Assembly: GCF_003028415.1 (NCBI RefSeq)
Contig: NZ_PYSV01000002.1
Span: forward strand, 124,001-188,000
Direction: 5' to 3'
Source of the DNA: Deinococcus arcticus
Lineage (GTDB): Bacteria > Deinococcota > Deinococci > Deinococcales > Deinococcaceae
DNA length: 64,000 bases
This document shows positions 31,418 through 41,690 of this stretch, piece after piece. A program made the position numbers and the translations under genes. Every line of letters begins with the position of its first letter. Positions within the stretch are counted from its first letter, which is position 1. Below the pieces are notes generated by a model. The model saw only the letters and a list, made by a program, of their open reading frames with translations, was not told the origin of the DNA and ran no database searches.

Positions 31418-33091
31418 ATGGTGTTTCTCTCGGCCCTGCTGCTGCTCGTGGCGTTTCTGGTGGGCACGCTGCCCGCAGGACAGACGCTGCTGTCCCGCGC
31501 GGGCGTGAATGTCCGCATGACCAACGCGCATAACCTGGGGGTCGAGAACGTTCTGCATCTCGTGGGCCCCCGGCTGGCCCTGCTCAGCGCCCTGCTGGAC
31601 GCCGCCAAGGGCTTCGTGGCGGTGCTGATGGCGTCCAGCCTGGGCCGCCCGGAGGTCACGGTGCTCGCGGCGCTCGCGGCGTACCTGGGGCACCTGAATC
31701 CGCCGCGCGCCCTGTACGGCCAGCGCCCGCCGCGTGGCCGGGGCAACCTGCTGCTGCTGGGGGTGCTCTCGGCGCTGGCGGTCACGGGCGCCCTGCCGCT
31801 GTGGGCAGCGGCGCTGCCGGTGGTGGTGTACGCCGGGGTGGCCGGGTACTGGGGTTTTGTGAGTGCCGCCACGCTGGCGGGCCTGCTGGCCTTTGCGCTG
31901 GCCGTGGCCCTGCTGCCGCTGGGCCCGGCTGCCAAGCTGGGCGCGCTGGCGCTGCTGGTGGCCGCCACGTGGCGCTTCAAGGAGAACCTGGGCCGCCTGC
32001 TGGACGGTACCGAGCCCCGCCTGGGTGACCCGGTGCCGCTGGCCGGGCGCCGCCCCGACGAGGTGGTGGCCGCCTTCATGATTCACCCCATGACGCTGGA
32101 GAACTTCTGGAGTGCGCAGCGCTTTGCGTGGCTGCGTCCCCTGGTAGAGCGGGGCATCATCAGCGAAAAGGGCGTGCGCCAGCTGGCCGAGAGCATGCGG
32201 CCCATGAAGGTGGGCGAACTGCACGGCATCCGTACCCTGGACGGCAAGCGCATTCGCTGTTACCTGCTGTCCAGCCCCCTGCTGCCCGACGTGTTCCGCG
32301 ACCAGCCGGAACTGGCCACCCGCCGCGCCATCGAGGGCGCGCGGCTGGCCCAGGAACTGGGGGCCGAGGTCTTTGGGCTGGGCGCCTTCTGGTCGGTGGT
32401 GGGCAACAAGGGGGTGGACGTGCAGGCGGCCGTTCCCGAGATCACCGTGACCAACGGCGGCGCCTACACCTCCGGCACCATCAAGGCGGCCATTCCCGGC
32501 ATTCTGGAGCACTTTGCCGCGCAGGGCCGCGACCTGAAGCACGCCACGGCGGGCGTGGTGGGAGCCAACGGGGTGGTGGCGTTCGGCATTGCGCGCACCA
32601 TCGCCCCGCAGGTGGGCCGGCTGATCATGGTGGGGCGCGACGTGGAGCGCCTGGAACGCAGCGCCGCCACCCTGCGCCGCGCCGCGAAAGACACCGAGAT
32701 CATCACGACCACCAGCTATGAGCCGCTGAAAGACGCCGACCTGATCTTCTCGGCCACCAGCGACCCCAATCCGGTGATCTTTCCGCAGCATGTCAAGACC
32801 GGCGCCTGGATCTTCGATGAGGGCCGCCCCGCCGACGTGCATGACAGCGTGCTGACCATGCCGGGCGTGCGCGTGATTCCCGGCGGCGTGGTGCGCCCCC
32901 CTGGCGGCATGACCAGCAACATTGACCTGCAGTTTGGCGAGGGGCAGGTGCCCGCCTGCCTGGCCGAGACCCTGATCATTGCCGCCACCGGCGAGCACTG
33001 GCGCAAGAGCCTGGGCCCGCAGACCCTGAGCGAGAACATCAATTTCTTCGTGGAGCAGGCGCAGAAGCTGGGCTTTGAGGTCGTGGACTGA
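31418..33091 (+). CDS. PlsY-like membrane domain fused to an acyl-ACP-reductase-like domain
   Basis: The 557-residue protein has two parts. Residues 1-200 carry about six membrane helices with the PlsY pattern in changed form (AFLVGTLPAGQTLLSRAGVNVR, then NAHNLGVENVLHLVGPRLALLSALLDAAKG). Residues 215-557 are soluble and resemble cyanobacterial acyl-ACP reductase: FMIHPMTLENFWSAQ, VFGLGAFWSVVGNKG, TNGGAYTSGTIKAAIPG, a Rossmann loop AGVVGANGVVAFGIA, and PACLAETLIIAATGEHW. At the place where the reductase has its catalytic Cys this protein reads KTGAWIFDEG, with no Cys. Activity is therefore uncertain. A role in lipid synthesis is likely from both halves. Confidence 0.75.
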   Translation: MVFLSALLLLVAFLVGTLPAGQTLLSRAGVNVRMTNAHNLGVENVLHLVGPRLALLSALLDAAKGFVAVLMASSLGRPEVTVLAALAAYLGHLNPPRALYGQRPPRGRGNLLLLGVLSALAVTGALPLWAAALPVVVYAGVAGYWGFVSAATLAGLLAFALAVALLPLGPAAKLGALALLVAATWRFKENLGRLLDGTEPRLGDPVPLAGRRPDEVVAAFMIHPMTLENFWSAQRFAWLRPLVERGIISEKGVRQLAESMRPMKVGELHGIRTLDGKRIRCYLLSSPLLPDVFRDQPELATRRAIEGARLAQELGAEVFGLGAFWSVVGNKGVDVQAAVPEITVTNGGAYTSGTIKAAIPGILEHFAAQGRDLKHATAGVVGANGVVAFGIARTIAPQVGRLIMVGRDVERLERSAATLRRAAKDTEIITTTSYEPLKDADLIFSATSDPNPVIFPQHVKTGAWIFDEGRPADVHDSVLTMPGVRVIPGGVVRPPGGMTSNIDLQFGEGQVPACLAETLIIAATGEHWRKSLGPQTLSENINFFVEQAQKLGFEVVD

Positions 33092-33160
33092 GCCGGAGAA
33101 CATGAGCGGGGAACAGCGCTGCCAGCGGCACCCGCCCGGCGGCGCTTTCTGTTGACCCCT

Positions 33161-33338
33161 CATCCGCGTTCCGAAACATTCCGTCACGTCTTCCGGAATT
33201 TTCCGACCGGAGGGACTCGCAGCGCTGCGCAGCAGAGCAGGTACAGAGACGGATGTTCGGGCATTGGGCTGCTCCCTGCCGAAGGTGGGGAACATCCCCC
33301 TTCTTCCCGGATGTGACGGAAATAGTCGGAGTCCGTTT
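33161..33338. repeat. Dispersed repeat family 2, copy A
   Basis: This segment of about 178 bp aligns along its length with 53905-54084: TTCCGAAA, ATTCCGT, CGGAATTTTCCGACC, GAGGGACTCG, GAACATCCCCCTTCTTCCCG and GATGTGACGGAAAT. Small inverted repeats (GTCTTCCGGAA) lie near its left end. No gene is present in 33091-33435. Confidence 0.75.
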
Positions 33339-33434
33339 CACTGCCGCCCCAGGCTGTTCTCTCCTGCCCTGCCCGGGCTGCGGGCCGCAGGTTCGGCGCC
33401 CTTCTCAGCACAAATACTCTAGGCTGCGCGGTGC

Positions 33435-34892
33435 ATGAAGCGGTGGCTGGGGCAGGCAGTGATGGGGGCATGGGCCGCAGTGGCCTGGGCCGGGGCGCTC
33501 CCCTTGGCACTGGGGCCCGCCCGCCCGCCCGTGGTGGTCAACTGGCCTGCCGATGCCTGCCCGCTCCCCACTGCGCCGCTGGAACGCGCGGTGTGGCAGG
33601 TGGTGCGCGCCCGGGGCGGCAGCGACGTGTCGTGCGGCAACGCTTTTGCGGGGTACCTGCGCACGCCGCAGAGCCTGGACACGCCCCAGGACGCCTTTAG
33701 CCAGATCGCGGCGCAGGTCGAAGGCGCGCGGCGTGAAGTGCTGCTGACCAACATGGAGTGGCAGGGGGGCCAGGGGCAGCCCGGCTGGACCCTGGCACAG
33801 GCGGTGGGGCGGCTGTACCGCCGCCTGCAGGCCACCCCCGCCGCCTACCCCGATGGCCTGACCGTGCGCCTGCTGCTGGGCGGCGTGCCCCAGCTTGGGC
33901 CCAGTGGGCAGGCCACCCACATCCTGACCCTGGCCCGCGACCTGCGCGCCGCCGGGGTCCCGTTCTCGGACCCCGGGCGAGGCTGGACCGTCACGCTGCT
34001 GAACTACGCTTCTTTTCCCCACAGCCACGTCAAGCTGCATGTGATTGACGGCGAGGACGTCACGGCCGCCGGCTTCAACTTCACCGCCTGGCACCTGCCG
34101 GCCAGCCAGCCGGGCGGGCGCGCCCTGCACGATCTGGGCCTGCGGCTGCGCGGGCCAGTGGCGCAGGCGGGCGTGGCGGCCTTTGACGACCTGTGGCGCC
34201 GCAGCGAGGCCCTGCGCTGCCCGCCCCAGGTGGCGCCCGAAGAGGTGGAGGCGGCCTGTGCCCTGGGCCCGGCGCCGGCGCCCAGCCATCCCCCGGCGGC
34301 GGGGGTGGCCCGCCCCGCCGGGCAGGCCCGCGCGTGGCTGCTCTACCGCCGCCCCGGTGGTGAGGGGCTGGCCGACGACGCGCATCTGGCGCTGCTGGGC
34401 GCGGCCCGCGAGAGCATTGACCTGATGCAGGCAGATTTTGGCGCGGGGTTGAGCTGCTGGTACGCCTACCTGCACCCCGAAGGCTGCGCGTTTGCCGATC
34501 TGCCGGTGTACTTTCCGGCGGTGCTGGGCGCCCTGGACCGGGGGGTGCGCGTGCGGCTGCTGGCGGTGAACTACGGCGTGGGGGCCGCCGCCAACCGCTC
34601 GGGCGTGGCCCTGCTGCGCCGCGAGATGCGGCGGCGCGGCATTCCCGATAACCGCTTTCAGGCGCGCTATGTGGATTTTGCGATGCACACCAAGGCCCTC
34701 ACGGTGGACGGGCAGATGGTGGTGGTGGGCAGCATGAATTTCCATTTCAGTGCCTGGGGCACCCTGGGGCTGGCCGAGGCGGCGCTGGCCACCAGCGACC
34801 CGGCTGCCGTGGCCGGGCAGGTGACCAGTTTCGAGCAGGTGTGGCAGCGCAGCAGTGTGCCGCTGCCACTGGAACGCTGGCTGGCCCCCTGA
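33435..34892 (+). CDS. Exported phospholipase D-like protein
   Basis: The 485-residue protein starts with a signal peptide (MKRWLGQAVMGAWAAVAWAGA). It has two HKD-type motifs: HVKLHVIDGEDVTAAGFNF and HTKALTVDGQMVVVGSMNF, each with the H, K and D of the PLD superfamily, so one two-domain catalytic core. It also has several Cys (ADACPL, DVSCGNAF, LRCPP, EAACALG, LSCWYAYLHPEGC) that could form disulfides outside the cell. Substrates could be phospholipids or nucleic acid. TACTCT at 33415 is a possible -10. Confidence 0.87.
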   Translation: MKRWLGQAVMGAWAAVAWAGALPLALGPARPPVVVNWPADACPLPTAPLERAVWQVVRARGGSDVSCGNAFAGYLRTPQSLDTPQDAFSQIAAQVEGARREVLLTNMEWQGGQGQPGWTLAQAVGRLYRRLQATPAAYPDGLTVRLLLGGVPQLGPSGQATHILTLARDLRAAGVPFSDPGRGWTVTLLNYASFPHSHVKLHVIDGEDVTAAGFNFTAWHLPASQPGGRALHDLGLRLRGPVAQAGVAAFDDLWRRSEALRCPPQVAPEEVEAACALGPAPAPSHPPAAGVARPAGQARAWLLYRRPGGEGLADDAHLALLGAARESIDLMQADFGAGLSCWYAYLHPEGCAFADLPVYFPAVLGALDRGVRVRLLAVNYGVGAAANRSGVALLRREMRRRGIPDNRFQARYVDFAMHTKALTVDGQMVVVGSMNFHFSAWGTLGLAEAALATSDPAAVAGQVTSFEQVWQRSSVPLPLERWLAP

Positions 34893-34934
34893 AGCGGTGG
34901 GCCGCAGCGCACGGTCTGCCGCGCCCCGGCGCTC

Positions 34935-34940
34935 TACACT
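34935..34940 (+). promoter_or_regulatory. Leaderless -10 box ahead of the ispH upstream ORF
   Basis: TACACT lies seven bases before ATG 34948, not before the ispH start. Confidence 0.6.
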
Positions 34941-34947
34941 GTGGGCC

Positions 34948-35001
34948 ATGATGGCTGCCCTTTTCCTTCCCGTCCACACCTGCCGGGCCCGCCGTGGTTG
35001 A
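34948..35001 (+). CDS. Leaderless 17-codon upstream ORF overlapping ispH
   Basis: ATG 34948 (followed by a second ATG) has the standard seven-base distance from TACACT. The peptide is [17 protein letters not shown] and its TGA at 34999-35001 lies five bases inside ispH, whose GTG is at 34994. No ribosome site is visible for ispH, so termination of this ORF may supply ribosomes. Translation is not shown. Confidence 0.45.
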   Translation: MMAALFLPVHTCRARRG

Positions 35002-35989
35002 GCGGCTGCATCTGGCCAAGCCCCGGGGCTTCTGTGCGGGGGTCGTCATGGCCATTCAGGCGGTGGAAAAGGCCGCGCAGACCGAAGACAAGCCGGTCAC
35101 GGTGTACCACTCCATCGTGCACAACCACACGGTGGTGGAGCGGCTGCAGCAGCGCCACGGCGTGCATTTTGTGGAAGACCTGAACGACATTGACACCTTG
35201 CCCGAAGGCGGCGAAACCGTGGTGTTCAGCGCCCACGGCATCAGCCCCGCTGTGCGCGAGCGGGCGCGCGCCCTGGGTCTGAGCACCATTGACGCCACCT
35301 GCCCGCTGGTGACCAAGGTGCACACCGAGGCCAAGAAGTACGCCCGCGAGGGCTACACCATCCTGCTGATTGGCGACAGTGCCCGCCACCAGGAGGTGAT
35401 TGGCACGCGCGGCGAGGCGCCCGGGGCCACCATTCTGGTGGGCGTGCTGGGCAAGAGCGGCGAAGGGCTGCACGACCCGTACACCGTAACGGTGCCCGAC
35501 CCCGAGCGGCTGGTGGTCCTGACCCAGACCACCCTGAGCGTGGACGACACCCGGCGCACCGTGGAGATTCTGAAGGCGCGCTTTCCCCGGCTGGTGGTGC
35601 CCCCCAGCGAGGACCTGTGTTACGCCACCAAGAACCGCCAGGACGCGGTCAAGGCCATCGCCCCGCACGTGGACCTGTTTCTGGTGCTCACCAGCACGCA
35701 TTCCAGCAACGGCATGCGGCTGCTGGAACTGGCCGCCGACGCCTGCGGCCGGGCCGAGCGCCTGGAAACTGCGGCGGACCTCGCAGGCCTGGACCTGAGC
35801 GGCGTGCGCTCCATCGGCATCACGAGTGCGGCCAGCACGCCAGACGATCTGGTGCAGGGGGTGGTGGCCCACTTCCAGGGGCTGAACCCGGCGCTGCAGG
35901 TGGTGGAAGAAGGCGAGTGGGAGAACATCGAATTCCGCGAGCCCAAGAAGATCGCGCCCAGCCAGGCGCTGCCGCGCACCCTGCAGTAG
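34994..35989 (+). CDS. ispH: 4-hydroxy-3-methylbut-2-enyl diphosphate reductase
   Basis: The 331-residue LytB/IspH is the last enzyme of the MEP isoprenoid pathway, making IPP and DMAPP with a [4Fe-4S] cluster. Three cluster cysteines are seen in [20 protein letters not shown] and [12 protein letters not shown]; catalytic Glu region VVLTQTTLS and the THSSNGMRL motif are also present. The start is GTG 34994 ([14 protein letters not shown]). A DUF1294 gene follows after one base. Confidence 0.95.
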   Translation: MVERLHLAKPRGFCAGVVMAIQAVEKAAQTEDKPVTVYHSIVHNHTVVERLQQRHGVHFVEDLNDIDTLPEGGETVVFSAHGISPAVRERARALGLSTIDATCPLVTKVHTEAKKYAREGYTILLIGDSARHQEVIGTRGEAPGATILVGVLGKSGEGLHDPYTVTVPDPERLVVLTQTTLSVDDTRRTVEILKARFPRLVVPPSEDLCYATKNRQDAVKAIAPHVDLFLVLTSTHSSNGMRLLELAADACGRAERLETAADLAGLDLSGVRSIGITSAASTPDDLVQGVVAHFQGLNPALQVVEEGEWENIEFREPKKIAPSQALPRTLQ

Positions 35990-35990
35990 C

Positions 35991-36296
35991 GTGCCGCCTG
36001 AGGCGCTGGGCTTTGCCTTCCGGTTGTTCGTGGTCTGGCAACTGCTGTGGGGGTTGGCGGCCTTCGTGGCGATCTGGCGCGACAAGGAGCTGGCGCGGGA
36101 AGGCCGGCGCCGCATTCCCGAGCGCCACCTGCACCGTCTGGAGGCCTGGGGCGGCGCCCTGGGCTCGGGGGTGGCGCAGCTGCTGTTCCGGCACAAGACG
36201 CGCAAGGTGGCCTACCAGCGGGTCTACCGGCGCCTGCTGGCCGCGTGGCTGCTGGGCTGGGCGCTGCTGCTTGGCGTACAGAGGCTGGCCGGCTGA
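35991..36296 (+). CDS. DUF1294 small membrane protein
   Basis: The 101-residue protein has two hydrophobic helices around a basic loop and the DUF1294 marks RRIPERHLHRLEAWGGALGSGVAQLLFRHKTRK. In other bacteria this domain is often joined to a cold-shock domain, absent here. Its GTG start is one base after the ispH stop, so it is in that operon. Function unknown. Confidence 0.82.
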   Translation: MPPEALGFAFRLFVVWQLLWGLAAFVAIWRDKELAREGRRRIPERHLHRLEAWGGALGSGVAQLLFRHKTRKVAYQRVYRRLLAAWLLGWALLLGVQRLAG

Positions 36297-36343
36297 GTCC
36301 AGAGGGCCCCTTGTACGAATGCATCTTTCCAATTGAAATAAAT

Positions 36344-36373
36344 TTGACCTAGCTTTCTTTCATCCGTTAACAT
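36344..36373 (+). promoter_or_regulatory. Promoter of lysZ, with -35 and leaderless -10
   Basis: TTGACC (36344-36349) and TAACAT (36368-36373) are 18 bases apart, and the -10 box is seven bases before ATG 36381. An AT-rich run (36330-36345) upstream could act as an UP element. Confidence 0.6.
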
Positions 36374-36380
36374 GGCCCGC

Positions 36381-37184
<804 letters not shown>

Positions 37185-37215
37185 CGCGCGCGGCGGGTGC
37201 TATGCTTGCCCGCCG

Positions 37216-37497
37216 ATGCAAAGCGCGCCCGACCTGCTGCACTTTCTGACTGTCCGGGGGGGCCAGGAATACCGCGTGACTGCCCTGCTGCGGGCCGGAC
37301 GCGGCAAAAAGGCCACCGTGCGCGAACTGGGGAGCTACTGCCTGACCGCCCGGGGCGCGCAGGTGCAGGCCACTGGGCCCAGCGGTCAGACCCGCACCCT
37401 CAGCCACGAGGGTTTTCTGGACGTGTTTGGCAGCTATACGTTTGGTCCCGCCCAACCCACCGGCGTGCTGACCGATCTGGGCCCGCTGTTCGGCTGA
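37216..37497 (+). CDS. Small conserved hypothetical protein
   Basis: The 93-residue protein has no signal or membrane helix and no family I recognise. It is rich in short strands (GGQEYRVTALLRAGRGKKATVRELGSYCLTARG). TATGCT lies nine bases before ATG 37216, like a leaderless start. It is 31 bases after lysZ. Confidence 0.6.
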   Translation: MQSAPDLLHFLTVRGGQEYRVTALLRAGRGKKATVRELGSYCLTARGAQVQATGPSGQTRTLSHEGFLDVFGSYTFGPAQPTGVLTDLGPLFG

Positions 37498-37524
37498 GGA
37501 CGTAACCGCTGGAACAGCAAGGGG

Positions 37525-37559
37525 AGCGGCGCGCAGAGCTCTATGCCATGCGCGCCGCT
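37525..37559. terminator. Hairpin between converging genes
   Basis: AGCGGCGCGCA and TGCGCGCCGCT form a perfect 11-bp stem between the small hypothetical gene and the HtrA protease gene, which converge here. There is no T-run, so its action as terminator is presumed. Confidence 0.5.
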
Positions 37560-37569
37560 GCTCCATCAC

Positions 37570-38877
37570 CTACTCCTGGGCGACGGGAAACTGAAAGACC
37601 TTCAGTGTCACCTGCACCTCGCGTGTCTGGCCGGCGCGCTGCACCTTCAGGGTCACGCGGTCGCCGGGGCGCTTGCCCAGCACGGCGGCGCGCAGGTCGT
37701 TGACGCTGGCGACCGGCTGCCCGTCAAAGGCCGTGATCACGTCGGCGCGGTTCAGATCGGGGGTGGCCGCCGCCTCAGCCTGCGGGGTCTCCAGGTTGGC
37801 GCAGCCCAGCGCTCCCTGCAACCGGGCGGCCTGGGCCGGGCTGCCGTCATACACACACCGGACCAGCGCGCCCGCTTCTGGCAACCGCGCGCGCTGGCGC
37901 TGGGCGGCACTCAGGATACCCACCTCACCCAGCACAATGCCCAGGCTGGGGGTCTGAATCACGGCGTCCTGGCCACCCTTGCCGGCCTGCAACTGGGGCA
38001 ACAGCTTCTTGACCGTATTCACCGGAATGGCAAAGCCCACGCCCGCGCTCTGCCCAATCCCGCCGGTCAGAATCTGGGTGTTCACCCCGATCACCTGCCC
38101 GGCGCTGTTCAGCAGCGGCCCGCCGCTGTTGCCAGGGTTGATGGCGGCATCGGTCTGGATCACGCTTTGTTCCACCGCCCGCGTGCCCACCGGCACCTGC
38201 CTCTCCAGACTCGAAATAATGCCCTCCGAGACACTGAAATCGAGTCCAAAGGGCGCGCCCATAGCAATGGCCTTGAGGCCCACGTCCAGCCCATCACTGT
38301 TCCCCAGCGGAATGGGTTTGATCTGGGCAGTGGGTACCCCCTTGGCGCGCAGCAGCGCGAGGTCAAAGTCGGGGGCGCGGGCCACCACCTCGGCCTTGTA
38401 GGTCCTGGTGCTGCCGTGCAGGCGGATGGTGATGTCGCCCGCACCCTCCACCACATGGTTGTTCGTGATGATGTCGCCCCCCGCCGTGACGAAGAACCCG
38501 CTGCCCGTGCCGGTGCGGGGGCCACCTTCGGGCAGGCCGAAGTTGAAGGGCAACTGCTCCTGCAGGCGGCGGCGCAGCTGCGCCTCGGCGCTGCTCTCGT
38601 CGCCCTCGGTCACGCTGATGTACACCAGACCGTCGCGCCGGGCCCGCACCACCTCCACCGTGTTCGCCTCGCTCTCGGTGCGGGCGCGGGCCTCGGTGGC
38701 GGGCGCCGTGGCCAGGGCAGGGACCATCTGCCCGGAAGTGGGTTGTCCAGCAGTGACCGGAGCGGCAGTGACCGGCGCGGCCTGACGGTCCAGGGCGCGG
38801 TCACGCAGGTCGTAGCCCACCAGGGCGCCCAGGGCCAGGGTGCTGGTGAGGGCCAGAAGAGAGAGGGTGCGGTTCAT
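37570..38877 (-). CDS. HtrA/DegP-type S1C serine protease with PDZ domain
   Basis: The 435-residue protein has an N-terminal membrane anchor or signal (LSLLALTSTLALGALVGYDL), a Thr/Ala/Pro linker, a trypsin-like domain with the triad His in TNNHVVEG, Asp in PDFDLALLR and Ser in GNSGGPLL, and one C-terminal PDZ domain (DLNRADVITAFDGQPVASVNDLRAAV). An insert with two Cys (VRCVYDG, ALGCANL) sits between protease and PDZ. It should degrade or refold damaged envelope proteins. One PDZ rather than two places it near DegS/HtrA of Deinococcus. Confidence 0.93.
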   Translation of the reverse strand: MNRTLSLLALTSTLALGALVGYDLRDRALDRQAAPVTAAPVTAGQPTSGQMVPALATAPATEARARTESEANTVEVVRARRDGLVYISVTEGDESSAEAQLRRRLQEQLPFNFGLPEGGPRTGTGSGFFVTAGGDIITNNHVVEGAGDITIRLHGSTRTYKAEVVARAPDFDLALLRAKGVPTAQIKPIPLGNSDGLDVGLKAIAMGAPFGLDFSVSEGIISSLERQVPVGTRAVEQSVIQTDAAINPGNSGGPLLNSAGQVIGVNTQILTGGIGQSAGVGFAIPVNTVKKLLPQLQAGKGGQDAVIQTPSLGIVLGEVGILSAAQRQRARLPEAGALVRCVYDGSPAQAARLQGALGCANLETPQAEAAATPDLNRADVITAFDGQPVASVNDLRAAVLGKRPGDRVTLKVQRAGQTREVQVTLKVFQFPVAQE

Positions 38878-39045
38878 GGGGGAAGTGTGCCGCGCGCCGG
38901 TTACGCCTGGGTTAAAGGGGGCCCCGCCGCCTTATGCCGGGCTGAACCTTCCCGGCCGGCGGGGCCGCGCGCCCGCCCACACAGCAGAGCCTCGCCCGGA
39001 TGTTCTTAGGCGAGGCCGACACTGTTTCTTACTTCTTGTTCTTTC

Positions 39046-39426
39046 TTACTTCTTGCGCTTGGTGGCTGGCTTCTTGCCGCCGCCACCCGTGGTGCGCTCC
39101 TTGGCGTCTCGCATGAACGAGCGCAGCTTGGCCTCGAACTGGGGGCTCTGGCGCCCAATGGCGCGCGGGCGGGGCACCTCTTCGGGTTCTTCGAGCAGTT
39201 CCTTGATGGACAGGTCCAGACGCCCCCGTTCATCGCGGCCCAGCACCTTGACCTCCACGTTCTCGCCCTCACGGACATGATCGTGGATGTTCCGGACAAA
39301 GGAATGGGCGATCTGGGAGATGTGCACAAGGCCCGTCTCACCGTTCTCGAACTGGATGAACGCGCCGAAGTCCGTCACGCGCGTTACGCGGCCCTCCACG
39401 ACCGCGCCGGAATCAAGCTGCACCAA
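39046..39426 (-). CDS. S1 RNA-binding domain protein
   Basis: The 126-residue protein has one S1 domain (GAVVEGRVTRVTDFGAFIQF, GLVHISQIAHSFV, VREGENVEVKVLGRDERGRLDLSIK) and a basic tail GGGGKKPATKRKK. This is the YabR/CvfD type, which binds RNA or ribosomes. The start is TTG 39426 or GTG 39423, behind AAGGAG. The ribosome site is part of a palindrome (see 39424-39440). The end of the gene and its stop lie in a tandem copy of CAAGAAGTAAGAAA. Confidence 0.85.
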   Translation of the reverse strand: MVQLDSGAVVEGRVTRVTDFGAFIQFENGETGLVHISQIAHSFVRNIHDHVREGENVEVKVLGRDERGRLDLSIKELLEEPEEVPRPRAIGRQSPQFEAKLRSFMRDAKERTTGGGGKKPATKRKK

Positions 39427-39440
39427 AGGAGGTCTCCTTG
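39424..39440 (-). promoter_or_regulatory. Palindrome containing the ribosome site of the S1 gene
   Basis: On the minus strand AAGGA and TCCTT flank GACC, so the Shine-Dalgarno can pair with bases next to the start codon. This could hide the site when the RNA folds. Confidence 0.4.
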
Positions 39441-39519
39441 AAAAGCATGGAGCCCATGGTACACCATCCCCGCCACCGGGTGGGCCGCCGAAGAAGGCAC
39501 CACATGTTCATGAGCGCGC

Positions 39520-39525
39520 TAGATT
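39520..39525 (+). promoter_or_regulatory. Leaderless -10 box of minC
   Basis: TAGATT is six bases before ATG 39532. Confidence 0.55.
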
Positions 39526-39531
39526 GGCCTC

Positions 39532-40140
39532 ATGAAGTTGCGCGGCACGCTGGGGGGCCTGAACCTGCTCCTGGAACCCGGAGACACGGCCCAGGCCGTA
39601 CAGGACGCGCTGGCGGGCCGCACCGAGCTGCTGGCCAGCCACGTGACGCTGGAAATTCAAGGCGACGCCGACCCTGACGCGCTGGAAGCGGCCCTGGGGG
39701 CCATTCGCGCGGCGGGCGGCACGCCGGGGCGGGTGCGGGCGCCGCGGGTGAGCGTGCCCGCGCCCCTGAACACCGCCCCCGAAGCCCCGGCGCCCCGGCT
39801 GCAGATCGTGCCGCACACCCTGCGCGCGGGCATGCGCGAAACCTACCCGGGCAGCGTGATTGTGCTGGGCGACGTGAACCCGGGCGCCGAGATTCTGGCC
39901 GGAGGCGACGTGATCGTGGTGGGCGCCCTGCGCGGCCTGGCGCACGCCGGCTGCACCGGCAATACCGAGGCCATGGTCTGGGCGCGGCCCATTGCCAGCG
40001 CCCAGATCCGCATTGCCGACGCCGTGGCCCGCGCCCCCGAGGGCAGCAGCCTGAGCACCATGCGCCACCGCGACGACCAGCCGGTGCCGGAAATGGCCCG
40101 CCTGCACGACGGCGCGATCCGGATTGACGTACAGAAATAG
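39532..40140 (+). CDS. minC: Septum site-determining protein MinC
   Basis: The 202-residue protein has an N-terminal alpha/beta domain and the C-terminal beta-helix of MinC: LRAGMRETYPGSVIVLGDVNPGAEILAGGDVIVVGALRGLAHAGCTGN, with repeated G-D/E-I-x-A steps. MinC blocks FtsZ polymerisation away from mid-cell with MinD. No minD or minE is next to it in this window. The gene is single, with its own leaderless promoter. Confidence 0.93.
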   Translation: MKLRGTLGGLNLLLEPGDTAQAVQDALAGRTELLASHVTLEIQGDADPDALEAALGAIRAAGGTPGRVRAPRVSVPAPLNTAPEAPAPRLQIVPHTLRAGMRETYPGSVIVLGDVNPGAEILAGGDVIVVGALRGLAHAGCTGNTEAMVWARPIASAQIRIADAVARAPEGSSLSTMRHRDDQPVPEMARLHDGAIRIDVQK

Positions 40141-40150
40141 GGCGTGGGAC

Positions 40151-40194
40151 GTGGGCTGTAGGGTGGAGGGGTTTTTCCATACCCTACAGCCCAC
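40151..40194. terminator. Perfect 14-bp hairpin between minC and the amidase gene
   Basis: GTGGGCTGTAGGGT (40151-40164) pairs fully with ACCCTACAGCCCAC (40181-40194). The loop carries GTTTTTCC. It lies between converging stop codons and can stop transcription from both sides. The repeats ACGTGGG and CACACCCTACACC around it belong to the word-like type. Confidence 0.7.
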
Positions 40195-40197
40195 ACC

Positions 40198-41616
<1,419 letters not shown>

Positions 41617-41623
41617 GCCTTTC

Positions 41624-41683
41624 ACGATACGGCCCCCTACGTCTATGTGCCGCGCTCTGGGTCCCAGTCCAGCGCGCTAGCGT
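41624..41683. promoter_or_regulatory. Divergent leaderless promoters of the amidase gene and pheA
   Basis: Minus strand TATCGT (41629-41624) is seven bases before GTG 41616. Plus strand TAGCGT (41678-41683) is seven bases before ATG 41691. Confidence 0.6.
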
Positions 41684-41690
41684 TGCGGGC

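Noticed and set aside
31418..33091. Calling the fusion protein a working acyl-ACP reductase
   Set aside because: The residue matching the catalytic Cys appears to be replaced, so only the fold is claimed.
39020..39055. Tandem CTTACTTCTTG copies as a CRISPR-like or VNTR locus
   Set aside because: Only two copies exist, at the end of the S1 gene; it is a simple duplication of the stop region.
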